Shown: positions 9,801-16,351 of the stretch, piece by piece | How the letters are laid out: every line of letters begins with the position of its first letter | How positions within the stretch are numbered: position 1 is the stretch's first letter | Virus record (IMG/VR): IMGVR_UViG_3300017991_000370 | Span: 1 to 25,839 of that record | Strand: one strand, 5' to 3' | Length of the DNA stretch: 25,839 nucleotides | Source of the DNA: a virus | The notes under the pieces: model-generated | What the model was told of the DNA's origin: nothing | The model's input: the letters and a program-made list of their open reading frames with translations, nothing else | Databases searched by the model: none | Made by a program: the position numbers and the translations under genes

Positions 9801-11380
9801 ACATTGACGTTCAGTGCGCAGATAACATTTGGGCGATTCCGAGACAAGGTACGCTGTACAACCTGCGGACCAATCTGCCTGAGCAATTTACGGCAACCAA
9901 TCTGGAAGTCAGGCATGAGCGGGCCGGATATTACTTTACGGGCTTTCCTCCGGTTTCGCGCTATGTCGATCGTGAAGGAAATCCATTGGCCAGTCCGCCA
10001 TGGGGCATGCCGACGTTTGACGCGCGGGTGAACGTTCCACACCGATTGACTCAGTTGAGCTATCCGCACTTGTGGGATCGTGGCGCGGGCTTCGTGGATT
10101 TCATTGACGGCGAAAATCCGGCCGTTCACGCCTACACGCTTCGCGACTTTATGCGCGAACCTCCGATTTATGATATTTCGGAGGGTGCCTTGAAGTTGAT
10201 CATGAGTCGTTCGGACGGCGGCAATCCGCTGAGCGGTGTAACGATTCAATCATGGGCTCCGGGCGCTCGAATCGAAATCCTGCAAGCGGACTTGACGCTC
10301 TACAAGCAGCGCGTGCGGACTGATACCGTCAACCATGCCGAAGATCATTGGCCGATTACCGTCGTGACGATTAAGGATATGAACGGCAATCAGTTTTGGG
10401 CGTACGCCAGATGGCAGAACGCGGCGTACTCAACAACCATTCCAGAAGATCGCGATAAGCTTTATGTCTGGAAGGACATGAGAGGCACGCAGTCGGGGTG
10501 GAATCCATGGCCTGGAAGCGGAGTGCCGACTCCGCTGAGCGGTTCGGTTCAAGAGTACAAGTTTTGGCATCTCAATCCTTGGGCGACTCCGGGCGCGGAT
10601 CGGTTGCAGGCTGAGTTTGAGGCGACGTGGGAAGACGACGCTCGCACGCCAGCACAAGACGTCTATCATGACAAGATGGATGGCGTTTTCAGTGGAATGG
10701 GGAACGGCAAATCTGAATCGCAAGGTCCGCTGAACATTCCGTTGGGCGGCGGTTTTTGGGCGAATCGGACTTTCGGATGGAATTCGACGTTGGGCGGCAT
10801 TTGGCCGGTTTTTGATGCCGATTCCATGATTGTGGTGGAAGACATTGAGAACGTTACGATTTTTTCTGATCTGTACAACTACGATCCCGTCACGGGAATC
10901 GTGACGTTCGCCAATCCCGCTTTAGGAGTCAAGGCGGGAGATTTCTTTGTCTCCAACCCGCTCGCCGCTCCATTTGATCTGATGTATCACACGGTGCTTG
11001 GCGTATTGGGCAATACCATTCTGATCAGGCCGAACACGTTGGTGGACGTGGGCGGTGTCGCTGTTCTGCCTAATGGTCATCTCAATATCACTCATGTGAC
11101 GCTTGCAGGCGCGGGCGATGTCCGCGATGGTCAATTGTTGATTGGTTCGGCCGGTCTGATTGATACTTTGCTCACATGGGATATGTTGATGAACGCTTTG
11201 GCTCCGGGCATGACTCAATATCTGGATTTGAGTCCGAACGATATTTTAGCCTTGACGCTTATACCTCTGATTTATTACATTCAAGGAGATACAGAGCTGC
11301 AAAACGGCTACACGCCTTCGCCGACTCCATCAGTCTTCGATAATTTTCCATACGGCGTTTTCTATCAAGGCTGTCCCTGA
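6815..11380 (+). CDS. Very large gpI-like tail/baseplate protein
   Basis: 1521 residues. A P2 gpI-type tail protein region lies at about 240-345: a helix with R-H-D-R-D-I-I-K-A-N-K-Q-L-L-L-Y-W, then L-G-F-D-L-P and I-R-I-Y-Q-I-K-G-T-P, the classic 'KGT' turn. A second family-like block, L-R-P-V-H-V-V-F-D at about 809-817, closes the first half. Two copies of a small beta module occur at about 112-197 and 529-614. The C-terminal half is rich in G, W, P and aromatics and has no clear coiled coil; it looks like an elongated baseplate or fibre-connecting region. Its position after the J-like gene and its size resemble a fused gpI/gp7-type wedge protein. GAGAGG at about 6801-6806 supports ATG 6815 over the TTG at 6812. 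Confidence 0.85.
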   Translation: MAEVIKQYNPITAYGEPIRFAVSTDGGSYMVVNDGGGDYYLAQTEVTEELGIDGSVLDREPEGTFWLRGKLVTRDLFGDLRQNDIVPHHVQIIGTEQYDASAIVPLAGTRLKFSIGDHDVSVYFASDLASSAIVQLVTNELISIDPSLRDAFQYDTTSKRFLVTTQTPKENPVSAFGARMQIENGTANEAFGFVNYDFALGDIPPEYDEIVFYALLQDKTEYTSDGGMSDYVPVKEENRLLDKMIPRHDRDIIKANKQLLLYWDGIAYGMDVMERETTRILYSFSVDKIDAEYLEEIARTLGFDLPILGNPSDDVKRDYVRNLIRIYQIKGTPTSVETIFRFLQYTTTLTERTSDASKNYPLIIITVDQADIESYYSKFLQTNDPNDFFDSFNFFMIDQADDDHRISVKQWNRLPIISGLDIEIQDSTGAAITLPKVEGSLLSPFDVSEDTGRLVLSTAPTPNFQVDEELYASGVHIGRVEQVIDASNYYVRYAENAVNNLPFSHITGTFGGGTTVSGVISKHLPNSRLKLFIDQRYPLEVDFTDHEAVFITGGIRAATAEEVDQAIQIAAAEQGVPIQIFHAGGFITAQSLLYGSNARVEVTNGNYAIGFTDGYVTPSILNPCFVQFDKGVVNISLGEGETIEATLNAEPIIALDNSIEFFFAHLIDEDDPYSVMVLTNNESEGKARLAQLAKLRWEGSGFRIDAKDAQDDYRRPLWDELSDSQQRQLKIFVQYRDNQERYWIAAGRPSAGDPTNPGRYNERHPWIPADLTVDPGLGNSIFAQLEFEPFEETDLTAEDLKRLLWFVEFLRPVHVVFDLIIQAISEEERVIGLPYDPLRFGFNTKFPDFLGNHPIFHWLTATLGALLEDTLRLPWLGYKNYTHRFWPVGGVGANYQVGDVIELYFIKQRLNKMPHLPFVYGDLLNAVGGAQGYMGTDLNDRWYMLYDVDETGGDWSGNVSAATTIPGREAQFEQLNAVQVLLTVTVASPGAPGVGYIDVQCADNIWAIPRQGTLYNLRTNLPEQFTATNLEVRHERAGYYFTGFPPVSRYVDREGNPLASPPWGMPTFDARVNVPHRLTQLSYPHLWDRGAGFVDFIDGENPAVHAYTLRDFMREPPIYDISEGALKLIMSRSDGGNPLSGVTIQSWAPGARIEILQADLTLYKQRVRTDTVNHAEDHWPITVVTIKDMNGNQFWAYARWQNAAYSTTIPEDRDKLYVWKDMRGTQSGWNPWPGSGVPTPLSGSVQEYKFWHLNPWATPGADRLQAEFEATWEDDARTPAQDVYHDKMDGVFSGMGNGKSESQGPLNIPLGGGFWANRTFGWNSTLGGIWPVFDADSMIVVEDIENVTIFSDLYNYDPVTGIVTFANPALGVKAGDFFVSNPLAAPFDLMYHTVLGVLGNTILIRPNTLVDVGGVAVLPNGHLNITHVTLAGAGDVRDGQLLIGSAGLIDTLLTWDMLMNALAPGMTQYLDLSPNDILALTLIPLIYYIQGDTELQNGYTPSPTPSVFDNFPYGVFYQGCP

Positions 11381-11395
11381 AACGAAAATAAATTC

Positions 11396-11400
11396 TTGAT
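11396..11400 (+). other. TTGAT motif at the left end of the TnpB element (candidate TAM)
   Basis: TTGAT immediately precedes the element's left-end hairpin. TTGAT is the target/TAM pentanucleotide of the well-studied ISDra2 TnpB. The position fits IS200/IS605-type insertion, which occurs 3' of the motif without target duplication. Confidence 0.55.
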
Positions 11401-11402
11401 TT

Positions 11403-11417
11403 GTTGGCAAACCCAAC
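11403..11417 (+). other. Left-end hairpin of the TnpB element
   Basis: Inverted repeat GTTGG-CAAAC-CCAAC placed two bases inside the inferred element end. IS200/IS605 elements carry subterminal hairpins that TnpA recognises as single-stranded DNA. A 5-bp stem is short, so this rests mainly on its position next to TTGAT. Confidence 0.45.
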
Positions 11418-11457
11418 GTACCATGACTGCAACAATCAGGAGTCACACAACAATCCA

Positions 11458-12708
11458 ATGCCGCTGATTCTGTCGCACAAGATTCGATTGAAGCCGAACG
11501 ACAAGCAGGTTGCTCATCTGAAGCATGCCTGTGATGTGTCGAAGTTCGTCTACAATTGGGCTTTGAATCAGTGGCAACGGATGTTCGAAGCGGGCGAGAA
11601 GCCGTCTGCAAACAAGATCGACAAGCGTTTCAATCAAGTCAAGAAGCAGTCCTATCCATGGGTTTTGGATGTCAGCAAATCTGTACCGCAGATTGCAATC
11701 AAGAACCTTGGGCAGGCATTCAAACGATTCTTCAATAAGAAATCGAAATATCCTCACTTCAAACGAAAGAACAAGTGTAAGAAATCGTTTGGACTACAGA
11801 ATAATCAGTTTGCGATAAGCGAAAAAACCATTCGACTGCCCAAGCTGGGCAATGTTCGAATGTACAACACGCTTCGCTTTTCCGGAAAGATCATGTCTGC
11901 AACCATCAGTCGTACTGCTGACAGATGGTTTGTTTCGATAGCTGTTGAGATTGACTTTGATCCATCAACGTTCAGACACGAAAACCAAGGTCTGATCGGG
12001 ATTGATGTAGGACTCAACAGTTTTGCTGTACTCAGTACGGGTCACTCATTTGATGCGCCGAAACCATTGAAGCATGCCTTGAGACGGTTGAGAACACTGA
12101 ACAAGAAGTTGTCCAGACAAGTTCGATTCTCCAACAACTGGAAACGAACCAAGAACCGAATTGCAAAACTGTATTATCGAATCAGTTGCATCAGAAACGA
12201 TTTCCTGCACAAGCTGACTTCGTTTTTGACACAACGATTCAACGGCATTGCAATCGAGGATTTGAACATCAAAGGCATGCTTCGAAATCACAAGCTTGCG
12301 CGATCGATCAGCGATGTTGTTTGGTCTGAGTTTCGAAAACAGTTGGAATACAAAGCGGAATTGTACGGCTCCAAAATCGTTGCAATCGATCAATGGTTTC
12401 CAAGCACACAGAAGTGTTCGAACTGCGGTGAGCGCAAGCAAGGAAATGAGAAACTGAAGCTTGGTGATGAAGTCTATCACTGCAAGCATTGCGGTTTTGA
12501 AGCGGATCGTGACTTCAACGCTGCAATCAACATCAAAAATCAAGGCTTCAGCCTTGAGTCGGCCAATGGCTTGTCGGTCAAGAAGTCTGTCGCCTCATTG
12601 GTCAATAGTTTCAGTGCATCAGTGCTGAAGCCAAACCAAGATTGGGCAGGAAGTTTTCATGGGTCTGCTGTAGATAGTGCAGCAATGCAATCACAACGGA
12701 TTCAATAA
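11458..12708 (+). CDS. tnpB: TnpB RNA-guided endonuclease (OrfB, IS1341 type)
   Basis: 416 residues from the ATG at 11458, a typical full length. An N-terminal OrfB helix-turn-helix region (about 1-130, with Y-N-W-A-L at 32-36) precedes a split RuvC nuclease: G-I-D-V-G at 181-185 (D183), I-E-D-L-N at 266-270 (E267) and D-R-D-F-N-A-A at 350-356. A four-cysteine zinc ribbon (C320, C323, C342, C345) sits before the last motif. All catalytic positions look intact, so the nuclease is probably active. The last ~55 residues lie over the DNA that would encode the 3' guide RNA. AGGAG at 11438-11442 is 15 bases from the ATG, which is long. Five bases separate its stop from the sigma factor ATG. The protein cuts DNA next to a TAM under guidance of the element's own RNA. 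Confidence 0.95.
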   Translation: MPLILSHKIRLKPNDKQVAHLKHACDVSKFVYNWALNQWQRMFEAGEKPSANKIDKRFNQVKKQSYPWVLDVSKSVPQIAIKNLGQAFKRFFNKKSKYPHFKRKNKCKKSFGLQNNQFAISEKTIRLPKLGNVRMYNTLRFSGKIMSATISRTADRWFVSIAVEIDFDPSTFRHENQGLIGIDVGLNSFAVLSTGHSFDAPKPLKHALRRLRTLNKKLSRQVRFSNNWKRTKNRIAKLYYRISCIRNDFLHKLTSFLTQRFNGIAIEDLNIKGMLRNHKLARSISDVVWSEFRKQLEYKAELYGSKIVAIDQWFPSTQKCSNCGERKQGNEKLKLGDEVYHCKHCGFEADRDFNAAINIKNQGFSLESANGLSVKKSVASLVNSFSASVLKPNQDWAGSFHGSAVDSAAMQSQRIQ

Positions 12709-12725
12709 GAAAAATGAAGCACTAC
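12570..12725 (+). ncRNA. Candidate omega RNA (reRNA) with guide reading into the sigma factor gene
   Basis: TnpB elements encode a guide RNA whose scaffold overlaps the tnpB 3' end and stops at the right end; the guide is the flanking DNA. Here the scaffold would end at GGATTCAA (12698-12705), similar to the GGTTCAA I recall at the ISDra2 scaffold end. The guide would start at 12706 and span the sigma factor start codon (12714-12716). The 5' limit is not visible and is set only approximately. Confidence 0.45.
12666..12684 (+). other. Right-end hairpin of the TnpB element
   Basis: TGCTG (12666-12670) pairs with CAGCA (12680-12684) around a 9-base loop, about 20 bases before the inferred right end. 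It fits a subterminal transposon hairpin and a stem in the guide RNA scaffold. An alternative pairing of TGCA at 12678-12681 with TGCA at 12686-12689 is possible. Confidence 0.4.
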
Positions 12726-13295
12726 TTCAGAAACAGGGAAGTCACGTCAGCGGTACAAGAATATCAGGCGACAGGTAATCAAGCCGTTCTTGGTCCTTAT
12801 ACTAAGGACATACGCGATTTGATTCTTGCCGTCATTAATGCCAATCGTTTTCGACAATTTGGAATTGAACTTGAAGATTTACAGCAAGAAGCATTTGTCA
12901 CGTCTATTCAATGCCTTAAAGGATTCGATCCGAATTATGGCAAGAGCTTGTTTTCCTACCTCAGTTTAGCCGTCAAATACCGACTCATTGACATCACCAA
13001 GAGGGATACGCGACACCGGCAGCGGAACATTTTAGTGACGGGCGGGACGCCGATTTTTTCGCTTGCGGAGGAACAATCAAGACCCGCTGTTTCTGTCAAA
13101 AAATCACTTCGCTTCAAGGTCAAAAAGAACGGCAACCCTATGGTGAATCGCACAATCATTGCCATTGATGCTTTGATGGTTGACGATCCGTGCTGTGTGG
13201 ATGGTTGCGATGCCATCACGCACATTATGAAGATGAGCGGCCTGTCCAGATTGCAGACTGAAAAAGCGGTCAGCACAATTCAATCGAACCTGTAA
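12714..13295 (+). CDS. gp55-like late-transcription sigma factor
   Basis: 193 residues, close to T4 gp55 (185). The N-terminus (K-H-Y-F-R-N-R-E-V-T-S-A-V) parallels the gp55 start (Y-N-Y-V-N-N-K-E-L-L-Q-A-I), which fixes the start at ATG 12714. A sigma-70 region 2-like block follows: L-E-D-L-Q-Q-E-A-F-V-T-S-I at 53-65, then G-F-D-P-N-Y-G-K-S-L-F-S-Y-L at 70-83, and a basic stretch at 89-103. There is no region 4 of normal size, as in gp55. In T4, this sigma directs host RNA polymerase to late promoters with a TATAAATA -10 and works with gp33 and the sliding clamp. No strong Shine-Dalgarno is present; the TnpB element ends 8 bases upstream, so expression may be coupled to tnpB or altered by the insertion. 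Confidence 0.8.
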   Translation: MKHYFRNREVTSAVQEYQATGNQAVLGPYTKDIRDLILAVINANRFRQFGIELEDLQQEAFVTSIQCLKGFDPNYGKSLFSYLSLAVKYRLIDITKRDTRHRQRNILVTGGTPIFSLAEEQSRPAVSVKKSLRFKVKKNGNPMVNRTIIAIDALMVDDPCCVDGCDAITHIMKMSGLSRLQTEKAVSTIQSNL

Positions 13296-13340
13296 ATCGA
13301 ATATAAGCTAAACGGGAATGGTCAACTGAAGGTGTACGAA

Positions 13341-13730
13341 ATGACCAAAGAAAAAGAGAAAGTTCTCTTCGGAGGAATCGAAATTGAACTGAGCGGCGAT
13401 GCTGAAATCGACAAGATGATTGTTGAAGTGCTGAAGCAAAGCGACAAGATCGATGTCGAAGCGGATGAAGCCTGGATCGCCGCGCGGGTCACGTTTGAGG
13501 AAACCAAAGACGGCTTTCATTTGAAGGTCGCAACAGACGCGCTGAAGGTCAAGCAGAAGTCTGTGGATCAAAGGCTGAAACTGATTCAGGAACTGTTGAG
13601 ATACAAGCGAGAAGAGAAGAAGATCGAATTGAAGCGTGAAATGAATACGGACCAAGAAAGCGGATTCGATCTTTCCAATCTGGCGAAAACCGGAGACGGA
13701 AAAAACACGGGACAGCGTCAGCCGCACTGA
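13341..13730 (+). CDS. Small coiled-coil protein, unknown
   Basis: 129 residues, no family recognised. ATG 13341 is chosen over GTG 13332 because GAAGG at 13328-13332 lies 8 bases upstream. An acidic first half (about 10-50) is followed by a strongly helical, lysine- and glutamate-rich segment (about 63-108) with L-x-x-x-x-x-x-L spacing that predicts a coiled coil, then a polar tail. It follows the gp55-like sigma gene. I see no resemblance to the T4 co-activator gp33. A coiled-coil protein this size could be a small terminase subunit or scaffold part, but nothing specific shows that. Confidence 0.7.
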   Translation: MTKEKEKVLFGGIEIELSGDAEIDKMIVEVLKQSDKIDVEADEAWIAARVTFEETKDGFHLKVATDALKVKQKSVDQRLKLIQELLRYKREEKKIELKREMNTDQESGFDLSNLAKTGDGKNTGQRQPH

Positions 13731-13759
13731 TGGATGTTCCTTGAAAGGCTGGTCATAAA

Positions 13760-14212
13760 ATGCCAGGCGCATTTGGTCAAAATCAAGGCCAGATCACATA
13801 CTCTATGAACCAGTTGACCATTCCGTGGTCGGCGTTTCAGTTCTTTTTCAAAGGTCAAATGGCCTATCCGTTCGGCCGCAATCTTGGATTCCCCCCTGCG
13901 GGACCGCCTGCGTTGGGCTGGGATGCTGATGGAAACCATTTGCGAGAGACGCTGATATCACTGCTTGGCGACATCAAGCAATATGGCGCTCCGTCCAAGA
14001 AGGATCGGGTGACTGCGGTTCTATTGAATCAAGCCGTCACTCAGAACTTGATTACGCCGACAGATCGCGGCGAATATATCTTGACGAAAGACGGCGAAGA
14101 CTTGTGGGACTCGTTTGCTCATCCTCCCGAAATGCCGAATTTGAGCGCGAATACAATCAATGCCCAAATGGGCGATATTATGAATAGAATCTATCCAGGC
14201 AAACAGTGGTAA
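13760..14212 (+). CDS. Small protein, possible winged-helix, unknown
   Basis: 150 residues, no family recognised. The first 45 residues are rich in Q, F, G and P (M-N-Q-L-T-I-P-W-S-A-F-Q-F-F-F at 16-30). Residues 60-118 resemble a winged-helix layout: a helix (R-E-T-L-I-S-L-L), a second helix (V-T-A-V-L-L-N-Q-A-V) and a short hairpin (G-E-Y-I-L-T-K-D-G-E). Some phage adaptor proteins have similar folds, so both a structural and a DNA-binding role are open. GAAAGG at 13743-13748 supports the start. Confidence 0.7.
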   Translation: MPGAFGQNQGQITYSMNQLTIPWSAFQFFFKGQMAYPFGRNLGFPPAGPPALGWDADGNHLRETLISLLGDIKQYGAPSKKDRVTAVLLNQAVTQNLITPTDRGEYILTKDGEDLWDSFAHPPEMPNLSANTINAQMGDIMNRIYPGKQW

Positions 14213-14230
14213 GCAGAATAGCAGGAAGTC

Positions 14231-14761
14231 ATGACGCCTTCGCCTGAACGCAACGAACCGGTTGATATTCATACTTTTATACTGGATAGCTACTATGATA
14301 TGCGGGAATGGTTTCGCATCATTTCGCGCGGCATTCTGATCGTAATGATGCTGTTGGCGATTTTCGCCATCTTCATTTTGATCATCGGGTTTGGTTGGTT
14401 GTTGGAGACTGTAGGCAATAACTTTGTTGCAGACGGCGAAACACTGAAACAGGTAAACGCCGTCATTCAATTCTTGGCATTCTTGTTCTTTGGCACTGCG
14501 GGCATTGCGACGGTCAAGAAAATGGGACCGTTCGGAATCTTCAAGATGATCATGGAATGTCTGCACAAAGAAGAACGCAGAGACCAAATCGGTCCTGATT
14601 TTCAGATAGGTTGGCAGTGCAAACGATGCAACCGCATGTTGAGTAACCGGGACATGCAAATGCTTCAAGCAGGTGCTCCGATCAATGAACCGTCTGAGTT
14701 GTGCCAGGAAACCAAGGATTGTCTGCATCATTGGGCGAAATCCAATCCAGTAAAGGAATAG
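14231..14761 (+). CDS. Two-helix membrane protein with a cysteine-rich tail
   Basis: 176 residues. Two strong membrane helices (about 34-57 and 75-95) precede a C-terminal soluble part with C130-x-x-C133 and C158-x5-C164 followed by two histidines (166-167), a plausible zinc site. AGGAAG just before ATG 14231 gives a good start. No family is recognised. A holin was considered, but the long cysteine-rich tail is unusual for one. It lies directly upstream of the LD-carboxypeptidase (one base between stop and GTG start), so the two are probably co-translated. Confidence 0.75.
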   Translation: MTPSPERNEPVDIHTFILDSYYDMREWFRIISRGILIVMMLLAIFAIFILIIGFGWLLETVGNNFVADGETLKQVNAVIQFLAFLFFGTAGIATVKKMGPFGIFKMIMECLHKEERRDQIGPDFQIGWQCKRCNRMLSNRDMQMLQAGAPINEPSELCQETKDCLHHWAKSNPVKE

Positions 14762-14762
14762 C

Positions 14763-15737
14763 GTGGAAACCATTCGGCCAAAAAAACTTCCGCAGCGTGA
14801 CGCAAAAATCGGGTTGGTGGCTCCGTCGTCTGCGATCAATACAAGATTTGTCGCGTTGGGCATTAAGGAGATTTCGGAACGATACGACGTGACGTTCAAG
14901 CTTGGGCGCAGCGTCAATCGAATGATCGAAACCGACTTGACTGCGGCGTCCGTCGAAGTGCGGGCGAATGACATCAACCAAATGTTCGCGGACCCTGAGA
15001 TTGATGCAATCATGGCGGCGCGCGGAGGCTACGGTTCTCAGGAGCTGATCAACCATCTCGACTACGATGTGATCAAGGACAATCCAAAGCCGATAGTTGG
15101 TTTCTCGGATGTGACTGCAATCCTGAACGCCATTACGGTCAAGACGGGCATGATTACGTTTTTGGGTCCGACATGTGAAATCCCGCGAATGTCGGATGCA
15201 GAAAGAGCGAATCTGGATTTCCTGTTTGAGATGTGGCGTGAACCGAATCCTCAGATGCTGTTGCAGATGAAGAGTTCGCTGAACATCGTGAGAGCGATTG
15301 AGACGCAGAAGAAAATTGGAAGCGGCAGGCTTTTCGGCGGAAACATGGTTCTGACGACTCGATTGATCGGGACGCCGTTCGAAGTTCCATCTTCCGATGT
15401 CGTCTTGGCATTTGAAGAAATCGGCGAATCTCCGATTTCTGTGGATGGAATGTTGCATCATCTTCAATTGTGCGGCATCCTGAACAGGAATGTGCCTGTG
15501 CTGTTCGGTGACTTTGTGCGCAACCGATCGGCGTCGGGCGGCAGTTTGAGCCAAGAGGATTCGAATCCATCGATCAATCTGATATTGATCAATCGACTGA
15601 AAAACCAGAATGCTCCGGTTTTGGCCGGTTTTCCGTTCAGTCATGGAGAATACAACTTGACGTTGCCGATCGGCGCAAAGGTGCGCGCGGATGCATCAAT
15701 CAGTTCGGTGACGGTTCTGGAACCTGTTGTACAGTGA
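14763..15737 (+). CDS. S66-family LD-carboxypeptidase (LdcA/MccF-like)
   Basis: 324 residues, full length for the S66 family. The nucleophile motif G-F-S-D-V-T places Ser at 115, preceded by A-R-G-G-Y-G (86-91). The Glu of the triad fits F-E-E-I at 217-220, and the His fits F-S-H-G-E-Y-N at 292-298 (H294), ahead of L-P-I-G. All three catalytic residues look intact. LdcA enzymes remove the terminal D-Ala from cytoplasmic murein tetrapeptides; MccF relatives cleave microcin C. No signal peptide is visible, so it should act in the cytosol. The GTG start at 14763 has AAAGGA 5 bases upstream. Why a phage structural operon would carry it is unclear: peptidoglycan weakening before lysis and protection against an antibiotic are both possible. 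Confidence 0.85.
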   Translation: METIRPKKLPQRDAKIGLVAPSSAINTRFVALGIKEISERYDVTFKLGRSVNRMIETDLTAASVEVRANDINQMFADPEIDAIMAARGGYGSQELINHLDYDVIKDNPKPIVGFSDVTAILNAITVKTGMITFLGPTCEIPRMSDAERANLDFLFEMWREPNPQMLLQMKSSLNIVRAIETQKKIGSGRLFGGNMVLTTRLIGTPFEVPSSDVVLAFEEIGESPISVDGMLHHLQLCGILNRNVPVLFGDFVRNRSASGGSLSQEDSNPSINLILINRLKNQNAPVLAGFPFSHGEYNLTLPIGAKVRADASISSVTVLEPVVQ

Positions 15738-15756
15738 TGATGAAAGGGCGTTGAAA

Positions 15757-16332
15757 ATGGCTCCTGATTTCATGAATCGCGACGTGTCTGTTGAAGAGCT
15801 GTTGGAGCAATACGCTGAGACCGAAGTGGAACGACAGGACAGAGAAGAAGGGATGGGCGGCGGATCGGAAGGATTTCCTGTTGATCCTGATTATGGTCTG
15901 AGAAGCGATCATGATAAGGAAGACGGAAAGTTGAAATATCCGCCAAGACGTCTTTTGCCGCTTTCGAGAATGGTTGTGCAGGAAAGCGAACTGTCGGAAG
16001 CCATGATGATTACGAAAGCGATTGCCAAGAAACTTCCGATGCTGTACGCAGGCGAAACCAAGAAGCCGGAAGAGATTCAGGTGCCGCTGAAGATCATGAG
16101 CACGTGGGGCGCGAATCTGCGGATCTACATCACGGAATTCGACGGGCAAGATGTGATGTTCGGCTATGTCGATAATCGGTCGACGGGAGAAGGGGAGTTG
16201 GGCTATTTCTCGTTGGGAGAATTGTCTGTGAAGAAGCGAGGATTCCCATTGTTCGAACGAGATAAATGGTGGAATGAAAAGACGACGTTGAAGCAGGTGA
16301 TGGATGCTTCGCGTGCCGGAAGTCCGCTTTGA
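15757..16332 (+). CDS. DUF2958-like protein with N-terminal SVEELL tag
   Basis: 191 residues from the ATG at 15757 (AAAGGG upstream). Residues 11-16 (S-V-E-E-L-L) carry the shared N-terminal tag, followed by an acidic linker. The region from about 84 to 185 matches the DUF2958 pattern as I know it: L-P-M-L-Y-A near 93, W-G-A-N-L-R-I-Y-I-T-E-F-D-G at 117-130, F-G-Y-V, E-L-G-Y-F-S-L-G-E-L at 147-156, and an E-R-D block near 167. DUF2958 is a small domain of unknown function common on plasmids and phages. Coupling it to the tag suggests it is delivered or assembled together with the other tagged proteins, which is inference. Confidence 0.75.
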   Translation: MAPDFMNRDVSVEELLEQYAETEVERQDREEGMGGGSEGFPVDPDYGLRSDHDKEDGKLKYPPRRLLPLSRMVVQESELSEAMMITKAIAKKLPMLYAGETKKPEEIQVPLKIMSTWGANLRIYITEFDGQDVMFGYVDNRSTGEGELGYFSLGELSVKKRGFPLFERDKWWNEKTTLKQVMDASRAGSPL

Positions 16333-16351
16333 TGGAAACAGGGCGTCAATT

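Larger units (their letters stand above)
11401..12705 (+). mobile_element. IS200/IS605-superfamily element carrying tnpB only (IS1341-like)
   Basis: The probable left boundary follows TTGAT at 11396-11400. A 5-bp hairpin (GTTGG 11403-11407, CCAAC 11413-11417) lies just inside. The probable right boundary is the TTCAA at 12701-12705, preceded by another hairpin (TGCTG 12666-12670, CAGCA 12680-12684). The cargo is one tnpB gene; no tnpA (Y1 HUH transposase) is present in the window. With no transposase, spread would need a TnpA elsewhere or homing through TnpB cleavage and recombination. Joining the flanks restores a normal-looking gap between the gpI-like stop and the sigma factor ATG. The boundaries are inferred from motifs and could be off by a few bases. 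Confidence 0.6.

Noticed and set aside
11401-11457. Upstream extension of TnpB to TTG 11401
   Set aside because: The extra 19 residues fall in the element's left-end hairpin region and do not look like TnpB; family members begin at the M-x-L-x-x-x-x-I-R-L segment at 11458.
11458-13295. tnpB plus sigma factor as an RNA-guided transcription pair (like nuclease-dead TnpB regulators or dCas12f-sigma systems)
   Set aside because: The RuvC acidic residues are all present, and the sigma factor aligns with gp55 over its N-terminus and region 2. The pairing is better explained by insertion at this site.
13302-13309. TATAAGCT in the gap before the gene at 13341
   Set aside because: Only a partial match to a late promoter, with no repeated pattern upstream of other genes to support it.
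14231-14761. Holin assignment from two membrane helices
   Set aside because: The long cysteine-rich C-terminal domain and absence of an adjacent endolysin make a holin call unsupported.
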